Assembly: GCF_902497775.2 (NCBI RefSeq) | Contig: NZ_OZ024668.1 | Span: forward strand, 3,952,326-4,016,325 | Source of the DNA: Pseudomonas fluorescens | GTDB taxonomy: Bacteria; Pseudomonadota; Gammaproteobacteria; Pseudomonadales; Pseudomonadaceae | Direction: 5' to 3' | DNA: 64,000 bases | In this document: piece by piece, positions 37,701 through 44,109 of the stretch | Position numbering within the stretch: the stretch's first letter is position 1 | Layout: the number at the start of each line of letters is the position of its first letter | Program-made: the position numbers and the translations under genes | Notes under the pieces: generated by a model | The model's database searches: none | What the model saw: only the letters and a program-made list of their open reading frames with translations | What the model was told of the DNA's origin: nothing

Positions 37701-37933
37701 GCGATGACCTGCAATTGATCCACTGCGCGCTGGAGCAAAGTGACGGTAGAATCGTCGCCCAAAGGCTGCACAGCATCGCCGGCGCCCTGGGTGCGGTACA
37801 GGCCATCAACCTGGCCGAGCGCTGTACGGCGCTTGAGTGCCGGCTGGCAGGCGGGGTTGTCGATGCTTCCCTGCACCTTGAAGTGCAGCAGATACTGACC
37901 CGACTTGCCGCTGTTGTGGATGCGCTCGAGTAA
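34703..37933 (+). CDS. Hybrid sensor histidine kinase with Hpt domain (HK-REC-Hpt)
   Basis: A 1076-residue unorthodox kinase. Membrane segments at about 20-40 and 335-358 enclose a large periplasmic sensor. It then has a PAS-like region and HisKA with His496 ([13 protein letters not shown]). The ATPase domain follows (NNLLSNAIKF, GAGLGLPICWW), then the receiver with Asp892 (VLTDVNMP) and a C-terminal Hpt with His1023 (RLHSIAGALGA). The kinase cores of this protein and of the first kinase are strikingly alike ([20 protein letters not shown] in both), indicating duplication. The Hpt makes it the likely phosphodonor to the RcsB-like regulator and to the REC-EAL protein. Confidence 0.9.
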   Translation: MKHDNALLDKLTRSSLRLNKGMMVLLGLALLLVGTSYWSFQRLIEEQHDTVRFHFARLMENIREQEVFLRSLGQRSHQGELLKDENAQVRLLKALPEEGPNIYQGQEFSYSMPFSAKIDPEKIAASEHAKIFSLGVHLATFYSAFWSTSHYQSPHVFLFNQDGNFDITVPAAGHARTKTVPLNETFIDMVKAVVDRLPRDHQLLSEGEVCWQHYGASATSPGPARMLAYIGIQLAANEIHIKGADTRVMIASILDLSQANDYERTMEWSIYDHFTLVAPSGQVLIGALWPQSPLHEGINFKPEGLVFKLVNHNGPAWTAVYAINYRSFFRYALWPLASLGALLVAVIAMGWGANRWYRRQVILPARQAHDSIAESEAFSRVVIDTAPTGLCVVRRADNQVLMENQRAQQSPGSTKLITALERRTDQGDSGETYLEIDGRHLQVGFVSTRYQGQDVRLYAFNDVTRHIEDATALEEARRAADAANEAKTLFLATMSHEIRTPLYGVLGTLELLGLTRLEPRQQEYLQTIQRSSATLFQLISDVLDVSKIESGQMAIESIEFCPLDLIEDTLHTYAAFAQRKGLQLYACTDAALPERLLGDPMRIRQILNNLLSNAIKFTDTGRVVLRTRVLAHEDDTVSLEWQVTDTGIGISAAQQAKLFELFYQVQDACSEGGAGLGLPICWWLSEMMGGQLKVVSEPGLGSSFALRMSLPVLPDQTIDGAPAAASSIPVYVRAPVQELAQSLVDWLIRLGVHATLAPQPLEAKHAPAVLVDALAPATAPAWPGPRVLCTAGGRNPPEYSPHGWNVDLHNLRAIAQAVGMARVGKPQISQQAAQQQADNLQLRILVAEDNPINQAIIKEQLEALGCTAVVASNGEQALHLWQPEVFDLVLTDVNMPVMNGYELARTLREHDPQLPIIGVTANAMREEGMRCIAVGMNAWIVKPLSLQTLRGHLLKLCRPALQSAAPRVEPDTLTAPAATQATDNLQLSEKMRPLFISTMRDDLQLIHCALEQSDGRIVAQRLHSIAGALGAVQAINLAERCTALECRLAGGVVDASLHLEVQQILTRLAAVVDALE

Positions 37934-38004
37934 CAACAATCAGGCTTACCTGCGGCCGTATGGACACACCCTAACCCTCTATACCGGTACTACGGACAGC
38001 CTCT

Positions 38005-38652
38005 ATGGACAAACTCAAAGTCATCATCGCGGACGATCACCCCATCGTGCTTCTCGGCGTGCGCGAACTGGTAGAACGTGACGAACGTTTTTGCGTGGTC
38101 GGCGAGGCCGTGTGCTCGAAAGGGCTGATCGAACTGCTTGAGCAACAACCGGTGGACCTGGTGATCACCGACTACAACATGCCGGCCGACTCGCCCTATG
38201 GCGACGGCCTGAAGCTGGTCGATTACCTGAAGCGGCATTTTCCGCACTTGCAGGTGCTGATCCTGACGATGATCTCCAACCACCTGATTCTCACCCGCCT
38301 GCATGAATTGGGCGTGGTCGGGGTGATCCAGAAGAGCCAGTTGCACACTGAAATCCAGCTGGCGCTCAAGGCCGTGGCCCAACAGAGTCAGTATCGAAGC
38401 CTGGAGCCGGCAAAAACTTCGGTCATCGAAACCACGGCGGCGATCGAGGATCGATTCGCCACCCTGTCACCCAAGGAGTTCGAAATACTGCGACTGTTTG
38501 TCGCCGGTAAAAGTGTCAGTGATATTGCCCGCAGCCAGAACCGAAGTGCCAAGACCATCAGCGCACAAAAGATTTCGGCCATGCGAAAACTTGATGTTAA
38601 TAGTGACCAGGACTTGCTGGCTTATTGTCTGGAACGCAGCGTTTTCAACTAA
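38005..38652 (+). CDS. LuxR-type response regulator, RcsB/RocA-like
   Basis: A 215-residue NarL/FixJ-type regulator. The receiver has Asp56 (LVITDYNMPADSPYGDGLKL, the long beta3-alpha3 loop typical of RcsB/RocA/EvgA types) and acidic pair Asp10-Asp11. The C-terminal LuxR helix-turn-helix is at about 155-210 (LSPKEFEILRLFVAGKSVSD, then RSAKTISAQKISAMRKL). It should be phosphorylated by the two hybrid kinases and bind the TAAGRATYGTCTGA boxes of this island, activating fimbrial genes. It lies 172 bases before the major pilin gene. It may also adjust expression of the island's regulators. Confidence 0.88.
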   Translation: MDKLKVIIADDHPIVLLGVRELVERDERFCVVGEAVCSKGLIELLEQQPVDLVITDYNMPADSPYGDGLKLVDYLKRHFPHLQVLILTMISNHLILTRLHELGVVGVIQKSQLHTEIQLALKAVAQQSQYRSLEPAKTSVIETTAAIEDRFATLSPKEFEILRLFVAGKSVSDIARSQNRSAKTISAQKISAMRKLDVNSDQDLLAYCLERSVFN

Positions 38653-38660
38653 GCCATATG

Positions 38661-38695
38661 GCAACAAAGTCATTTTCCGATAATGGCTTTGTTGC
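38661..38695 (+). terminator. Hairpin after the RcsB-like gene
   Basis: A 14-bp stem (GCAACAAAGTCATT / AATGGCTTTGTTGC, one G-T pair) with a 7-base loop begins nine bases after the stop codon. It probably ends the regulatory transcript before the fimbrial promoter. No T-run follows. Confidence 0.55.
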
Positions 38696-38726
38696 GCAAA
38701 CGCCCCGCCCTTCTTGCGCACAGGCC

Positions 38727-38746
38727 TTATAAGAATCGTCTGATGT
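38727..38746 (+). promoter_or_regulatory. RcsB-like box 3 in the major pilin promoter
   Basis: TTATAAGAATCGTCTGATGT; the last 17 bases are identical to box 2 except one A/G. It lies seven bases upstream of an 11-C run and about 20 bases upstream of a -10-like TCTATT/TATTGT. This is the position expected of an activator that replaces a poor -35. Confidence 0.7.
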
Positions 38747-38752
38747 TCGGCA

Positions 38753-38763
38753 CCCCCCCCCCC
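38753..38763 (+). repeat. Poly-C tract (C11) between activator box and -10
   Basis: Eleven consecutive C separate box 3 from the probable -10 (38766-38773) of the major pilin gene. Slippage here would change the spacing between activator and RNA polymerase. The same layout causes phase variation of Bordetella fim promoters (established for that genus). The run length should be confirmed from reads. Confidence 0.7.
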
Positions 38764-38824
38764 GCTCTATTGTGTATTGGCATTTTCATGCAGCACTTTC
38801 CAACCAATACAAATGGACATCACC

Positions 38825-39421
38825 ATGAAGAAGTTCTCACTGGCCCTTATTACCCTGTCCGTACTTGCAGCTTCCGGCGCTGCCCTGGCTGCAGACCCGG
38901 TCCCTGTTCAAGGTGGCAGCGGCAAGATTACCTTCACCGGCGTCATCAACAACGACGCCTGCTCGGTTGACGGCGCCAACGCCGATCGCGTGATCTCCGT
39001 GGACATGGGCACTGTGTCGATCAAGGACATGGGTACTGCCGAAAGCCCATCCTCGGGCCGTGTAACCGGTAAAGACTTCAACCTCAACGTCAACTGCAAC
39101 CTGGGCACCAAAGTCTCGATGATCTTTGACGCTGCCAGCGGCGGTTCGGGCCTGGTCACCGGCAAGAAAGTCCTGGCCCTGACCAAAGGCACCGGCACCG
39201 CGGCCAACGTCGGTATCGCCCTGCTCGACAGCAACGGCGCGCTGATCGACCTGAGCTCGAAAACCACCGCCAAGATCCAGAGCGACATGCACGGTACCGG
39301 CGCAGCGGGCGGCGACGCGATCCTCAACTTCTCCGCCGCCTACGTCACCACCGGTGCAGCCGGCACCGCCACTGCCGGTCGCGGTGACGCCACCCTGCCG
39401 TTCATCCTGCAATACGAATAA
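38825..39421 (+). CDS. Major fimbrial subunit (chaperone-usher pilin)
   Basis: A 198-residue exported pilin with a signal peptide (MKKFSLALITLSVLAASGAALA). The mature protein opens with GSGKITFTGVINNDACSVDG, the alternating hydrophobic donor strand and the first Cys; the second Cys is in LNVNCNLGTK. The glycine/alanine-rich body ends in ATLPFILQYE with the penultimate Tyr typical of pilins. It is assembled by the chaperone and usher that follow. The promoter upstream has RcsB-like box 3 and a C11 run. The ATG at 38825 is preferred over an upstream ATG because it starts the signal peptide. Confidence 0.9.
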   Translation: MKKFSLALITLSVLAASGAALAADPVPVQGGSGKITFTGVINNDACSVDGANADRVISVDMGTVSIKDMGTAESPSSGRVTGKDFNLNVNCNLGTKVSMIFDAASGGSGLVTGKKVLALTKGTGTAANVGIALLDSNGALIDLSSKTTAKIQSDMHGTGAAGGDAILNFSAAYVTTGAAGTATAGRGDATLPFILQYE

Positions 39422-39445
39422 CGCGTAGCGCCTGAACTGCTATGT

Positions 39446-39465
39446 GCGAGGCCGCCAGGCCTCGC
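39446..39465 (+). terminator. Intercistronic hairpin between pilin and chaperone
   Basis: GCGAGGC / GCCTCGC, a 7-bp stem with a 6-base loop, lies 25 bases after the pilin stop. Such hairpins in fimbrial operons keep pilin mRNA abundant relative to the chaperone and usher; it is more likely an attenuator or processing stop than a full terminator. Confidence 0.5.
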
Positions 39466-39508
39466 CATTGACCCTGAAGCACAACCCCTGAATCAAACGG
39501 TACACACC

Positions 39509-40252
39509 ATGTTGCGTCGTTCTATTCCCGCATGCCTGGGGTTGCTCGGCATGCTCATGGCCGGCCAGGCCATGGCCAGTATTTCCCTGAGCGCCACGCG
39601 GATTGTCTTTGATGGCAACCACAAGGAAGCCAACGTCACCGTGCGCAATGGCAGCCAGGATGTGCTGATTCAATCCTGGGTCGACGACAGCGATGCCCAG
39701 CGCAGCGTGCCCTTTGCCGTCACCCCGCCACTGGCACGGGTGTTCGCCCGTGAACAGCAGTTGCTGCGGGTGCTGTACGAAGGTACCGGCATGCCTGCAG
39801 ACAAAGAGTCGGTGGTCTGGCTCAACGTCCAGGAAATCCCCCAGGCTGCGGCTGCCGCCAATACCTTGCAACTGGCTGTGCGCCAGCGCATCAAGATTTT
39901 CTTCCGACCTGCCGGCTTGCCGGGCAATGCCCTGATGGCGCCGACCGAACTGCAATGGCAACTGCTGCGCCAGAGTGGCAAGACCCTGTTGCAGGTTAAC
40001 AACCCGAGCCTTTATCACGTATCGATGGCCGATATAAAACTTGAGGCGGGTAAACACAGTGAACTGGCAGCGGATTCGACCATGGTCGCCCCGGGTGAAA
40101 TAAAAACATTCCCGGTTAAAACCCTGGGCGCCGACAACGACGTGCGCCTGAGCTTCTCCAGCATCAATGATTACGGTGCGCAAAATCAGTACACCACGAC
40201 ACTGTCCAGCGGCCAAACAAGCACTGCTGCCCAAGCGCCGAGCAAACAATAA
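39509..40252 (+). CDS. Periplasmic fimbrial chaperone (PapD-like)
   Basis: A 247-residue chaperone with a signal peptide (to about residue 24, GLLGMLMAGQAMA). Two immunoglobulin-like domains follow. The pilin-anchoring Arg31 (SATRIVFDG) and Lys129 (RQRIKIFFRP) are present, as is the LLRVLYEGTGMP...ESVVWLNVQEIP block with the G1 strand QLAVRQRIKIFFRP. It binds nascent pilins by donor-strand complementation. It is followed after 86 bases by the usher gene. The C-terminal tail (SSGQTSTAAQAPSKQ) is longer than in PapD. Confidence 0.92.
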   Translation: MLRRSIPACLGLLGMLMAGQAMASISLSATRIVFDGNHKEANVTVRNGSQDVLIQSWVDDSDAQRSVPFAVTPPLARVFAREQQLLRVLYEGTGMPADKESVVWLNVQEIPQAAAAANTLQLAVRQRIKIFFRPAGLPGNALMAPTELQWQLLRQSGKTLLQVNNPSLYHVSMADIKLEAGKHSELAADSTMVAPGEIKTFPVKTLGADNDVRLSFSSINDYGAQNQYTTTLSSGQTSTAAQAPSKQ

Positions 40253-40338
40253 CGGTTAATGCCAAGGCGTTAACCCCGCGCGTGATTACGCCCCTCGCCG
40301 CGCCCAGTCGTTATTCGGGATGATACAGGTTCCTTCGC

Positions 40339-42903
40339 ATGTCTTTTTCTTCCGGTAACAGGCCAACTCATTGCGCCGGCCAACGTGCGCGCGCTCACAC
40401 TGCTACTGCCCGCCTGTTGCAGTTGAGCGCGCTGTCGCTGGCCGTGCTTGCCGCGCTGCCGGCCCTGGCCGAGCAGGACACCAGCGACGGGCAACAACTG
40501 GAAGCGTTCAACACCACCTTCCTGCAAGGCGCGCCCTCGTCGGTTGATCTGCAACTGCTGCTGTCTGCCAACAGCGTGTTGCCAGGCAACTACCGGGTCG
40601 ACCTGTACAGCAACGAAGTACTGGTGGGCCGACGGGACATCGATTTCAACCGCAACCCGGCAACCGGGCGCGTAGAACCGTGCCTGACCCTGGAACTGCT
40701 GCAACAGCTGGGCATCGACCTGAACAAACTGCAGGCCCAGGGCAAATTCGACCCGAACACCCCGCAAAGCTGCTATGACCTGCCAGCGCTGATCGACCAG
40801 GCCAGCCTGCGCTATGACGCCGCGCGCCTGCAGCTGGCGGCCAGCGTGCCGCAGGTAGCGATGCAGCGCGGCATCCGTGGTTACGTCGACCCTGCACTGT
40901 GGGATGACGGCGTGCCGGCAGCGTTTATCAACTACCAGTTCAACAGCAGCCGCAGCGCCGGCGATGCCGACACGCGCATTGCCAACAACCTGGGCCTGCG
41001 CAACGGCATCAACCTGGGCGCCTGGCGTTTTCGCAACGAGTCGAACTTCACCAGCAGCACCGGTCGCCCGAGCACCTTCAAAAGTAACCGCAGCTACCTG
41101 CAACATGACGTCACGGCCATCAAGGGCCAGTTCAGTGCCGGGGATATCTTCACCGACACCGACCTGTTCGACAGTGTGCGCTATCGCGGGGTCAAACTGG
41201 CTTCCGATGAAGGCATGCGCGCCGATAGCGAGCGCGGTTATGCGCCAATCATCCGTGGCGTGGCACAGACCAACGCCACCGTGGAGATCCGCCAGAACAA
41301 CTACATCCTGTACACCGCGAGTGTGCCGCCAGGGCCGTTCGAGATCAGCGACATCTATCCGTCCGGCTCCAACGGCGACCTGCAGATCACCATCGTCGAA
41401 GCGGACGGCCGCCGCCGGGTGACCACCCAGGCGTTCTCCAGCCTGCCGATCATGGTCCGTGAAGGCCAGGTCAAATACAGCATCTCGGCCGGCCAGTACA
41501 ACAGCAATACCGACGGCATGGCCACGCCGAACATTCTCAGCAGCACCCTGGCCTACGGCATCAGCAGCAACCTCACCGGCATCATCGGTGTACAGGCCAG
41601 CGACAACTACAAGGCGCTGTCGCTGGGCGCCGGCAAGAACACTGCGCTGGGCGCCGTGTCGTTCGACGTCACCCATTCAAGCAGCCGCGCACTGGGGCAA
41701 ACCACCCAGGGTAATAGTGTGCGCGCCCTGTATGCCAAGACCTTTACCGGAACCGACACCAACTTCACCCTGGCCGCGTACCGCTACTCGACCGAAGGTT
41801 TCCGCAGCCTGACCGACCACGTCCAGGACTTGAGCAGCGACCTGGAGCGCCGTCCGGGCAACTCCAAGACCCGCACCGACCTGACCATCAACCAGAGCAT
41901 GGGCCGCAACCGCGAGTTCGGCAGCCTGTACGTCAACGCCAGCGACCAGCGCTACTGGAACCGCGGCGGCTCGCAGAGTTTTTCGGCCGGCTACAGCAAC
42001 AACTGGGGCGAAGCCAGCTACAACTTCGGCGTCACCCGCACCAAGGACCTGGGCGATGGCTACGGCGGTTCCAGCAGCGATACCCAGTTCAACCTGTCGG
42101 TGTCTTTCCCGCTGGGCAGCCGCGCTCGCGCGCCGCGCGCATTTATCACCACCAGCACACAAAAAGGTGGTGACAGCACCCAGGTTGGCGTCAACGGCTA
42201 CCTGTCCGAGACCAGCGACACCTTCTACTCGGTCCAGGGTGGCAACAGCAGCTCCGGTGGCAACTCCGCCTCGGCCAACCTCAACACCCGTACCTCGGTG
42301 GCCGACATCACCCTGGGCTACAGCCAGGGCCGCGGCTACGACTCGCAAAACCTCAACGTGTCGGGCTCGGTGGTCGCCCACGAAGGCGGTATCAACCTGG
42401 GCCAGACCGTCAGCGAAACCTTCGCCCTGGCCCAGGTGCCGGGGGTCAAAGGCGCCAAGATCAGCAGCTACAGCGGTGTAGAAACCGGGCGCAACGGCTA
42501 CGCGGTAATCCCCAACGCGCAACCTTACCGGGTCAACTGGATCAGCCTGGACACCCGCGAGCTGGGCGGCGACATCGAGATCGACAACGCCACCCAGCAA
42601 CTGGTGCCGCGCCGCGGCGCCGTAGTGGTGGCCCGCTACACCGGCAAGAGCGGGCGGCGGGTGCAGTTCGAACTGTTCGACGAACAGGGCGGGATGATTC
42701 CGTTCGGGGCCTCGCTGGAAGATGCCAGCGGTAAACAACTGGCGATCTCCGACCCCAACGGCAAGGCGCTGGTGCTGCTGGAAGAAGACCAGGGCAGCCT
42801 GACGATCAAATGGGGCGAGCGCCAGTGCAGCGCGCCTTACAGCCTGCCCGAGCGGGACAAGGCGTTGAACTATGAACGCCAGCGGTTGGTGTGCCAGCCA
42901 TGA
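40339..42903 (+). CDS. Outer-membrane fimbrial usher
   Basis: An 854-residue usher (usual 800-880). Signal sequence to about residue 45; N-terminal periplasmic domain FNTTFLQGAPSSVDLQLL and YRVDLYSNEVLVGRRDI. The plug domain includes DSVRYRGVKLASDEGM, YAPIIRGVAQTNATVEI, and IYPSGSNGDLQITIVEADGR. Beta-barrel segments follow, then the C-terminal domains (GKSGRRVQFELFDEQGGMIPFGA, and Cys pair in ERQCSAPY...RLVCQP). It secretes and polymerises the pilin. No further pilin or adhesin gene follows; the next gene is convergent. Confidence 0.93.
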   Translation: MSFSSGNRPTHCAGQRARAHTATARLLQLSALSLAVLAALPALAEQDTSDGQQLEAFNTTFLQGAPSSVDLQLLLSANSVLPGNYRVDLYSNEVLVGRRDIDFNRNPATGRVEPCLTLELLQQLGIDLNKLQAQGKFDPNTPQSCYDLPALIDQASLRYDAARLQLAASVPQVAMQRGIRGYVDPALWDDGVPAAFINYQFNSSRSAGDADTRIANNLGLRNGINLGAWRFRNESNFTSSTGRPSTFKSNRSYLQHDVTAIKGQFSAGDIFTDTDLFDSVRYRGVKLASDEGMRADSERGYAPIIRGVAQTNATVEIRQNNYILYTASVPPGPFEISDIYPSGSNGDLQITIVEADGRRRVTTQAFSSLPIMVREGQVKYSISAGQYNSNTDGMATPNILSSTLAYGISSNLTGIIGVQASDNYKALSLGAGKNTALGAVSFDVTHSSSRALGQTTQGNSVRALYAKTFTGTDTNFTLAAYRYSTEGFRSLTDHVQDLSSDLERRPGNSKTRTDLTINQSMGRNREFGSLYVNASDQRYWNRGGSQSFSAGYSNNWGEASYNFGVTRTKDLGDGYGGSSSDTQFNLSVSFPLGSRARAPRAFITTSTQKGGDSTQVGVNGYLSETSDTFYSVQGGNSSSGGNSASANLNTRTSVADITLGYSQGRGYDSQNLNVSGSVVAHEGGINLGQTVSETFALAQVPGVKGAKISSYSGVETGRNGYAVIPNAQPYRVNWISLDTRELGGDIEIDNATQQLVPRRGAVVVARYTGKSGRRVQFELFDEQGGMIPFGASLEDASGKQLAISDPNGKALVLLEEDQGSLTIKWGERQCSAPYSLPERDKALNYERQRLVCQP

Positions 42904-42927
42904 GCAAGGCACACCTGCCGGCTTCAA

Positions 42928-43596
42928 TTACATGCGTTGCAGAACGTAACTGTTCTCGAAGCCATGCACACAGCCCAGGACATGGAAGCCATTGAAGTAG
43001 CCGGTGGCCCGCAGCAGATCGACCGCTGGCCCCACTTCAGGCGAGTGCTGGAAGTCGCCGTAATCGTCAAACACGATGAAGCCACCTGGCACGACGCTCG
43101 GCGAGTACAGCAGGAAGTCCAGCAGCACGTTGCGACCTGCGTGGCCACCATCGATATGCAACAGCGCGACCTTGGGCGCGAGGTTGTAGAAGCGCTCGGC
43201 ACACAGCTCCGAGAAGCCGCGGATGACTTCGGCGTTAGGCAGCATCAGTTGCTTGTAGTGGCTGAACTCTTCGAACTGGTTTGGCAGCGCGAACGGGTCG
43301 ATACCAATAATTCGGCGCTCGCGGTTGCACACCTCGTTCATCAGCACCAGCGACTTGCCCTTCCACACGCCGATTTCCACCACATCACCCGGCACCTCGG
43401 CAATCAGCAGCGACAGATAGCCCAGCAGGCGCACATGGTCATGGAACGACAGTTCACGACGCGGCATTGCCTGTTCTGGCGGCAAGGTGGCCTGTGCTTG
43501 CTCGAAATGCTGGCCGATCAAGGCCCAGACCTGTCCGATACTGTCATTCAATTCCGGATTGCTGATGAAGTCATTGAGCTCTTGGATGGTAATCAT
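42928..43596 (-). CDS. Class I SAM-dependent methyltransferase (TylF-like)
   Basis: A 222-residue methyltransferase of the Methyltransf_24/macrocin O-methyltransferase type. SAM-binding motif I is VVEIGVWKGKSLVLMNEV. An acidic metal or substrate motif is LLHIDGGHAGRNVLLDF, followed by VVPGGFIVFDDYGD. It probably methylates a hydroxyl on a sugar or small molecule; the substrate is not evident. It is convergent with the usher (24-bp gap) and lies between the fimbrial operon and the PAAR effector. It could modify a surface glycan or be unrelated to either. Confidence 0.75.
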   Translation of the reverse strand: MITIQELNDFISNPELNDSIGQVWALIGQHFEQAQATLPPEQAMPRRELSFHDHVRLLGYLSLLIAEVPGDVVEIGVWKGKSLVLMNEVCNRERRIIGIDPFALPNQFEEFSHYKQLMLPNAEVIRGFSELCAERFYNLAPKVALLHIDGGHAGRNVLLDFLLYSPSVVPGGFIVFDDYGDFQHSPEVGPAVDLLRATGYFNGFHVLGCVHGFENSYVLQRM

Positions 43597-44109
43597 GTCT
43601 TCTCTGATTGCTTCGAACGAATAGAGGCACGTGCGCAGGGATGCACGCTGAATTCAGGCCAGGGCCGATGGGGGTTGATAGTATTCTGGCGTCAGAAAAA
43701 GTAAAGCGTGTCGTGACCGCAGGATTGCCCCGCAGCGGAGCGCAGGCCGTTATAGGCCTACATTTTCTGGACCTGGAATACCCTGCCGACCAACCAAATT
43801 CTTTGGGCCTTTGGGAATAGTCCTATTTATTCTCGATAGCCACCGTTCCAGGGTGCTGCCTGTGGGTTACATCCTCCACTTATTGTCACCGGCCGAGATG
43901 CACCAGGCGTATCGCGCTCGCTGAGGTGACAAGAGGACAGTAGCCCAAAACCCCATGGATCAGGATCATACGAATGAATGCAGCAATGACGTCTCCCTTG
44001 AGTTTCTCCGCACTCTGGATAAATCCCATCCCCCGATCGCTGTTTACCGAGTGGCCACCGAAGGCAGCCAAACTCGTGACCTTTGACCAGGCGAAATGGA
44101 GAAAACTCA
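43597..44109. other. 513-bp gene-free region before the PAAR effector
   Basis: The region is lower in G+C than its surroundings and has no open frame with a credible ribosome site and protein-like composition. Stretches such as CTATTTATTCTCGATAGCC may hold the effector promoter. A minus-strand frame at 43886-44110 is probably spurious. The low G+C fits acquisition of the downstream effector-immunity pair. Confidence 0.5.

Noticed and set aside
40270..41676. 468-codon frame antisense to the usher
   Set aside because: Shadow frame with the typical valine/glutamine/alanine-rich composition; it overlaps clear usher domains and has no recognisable motif.
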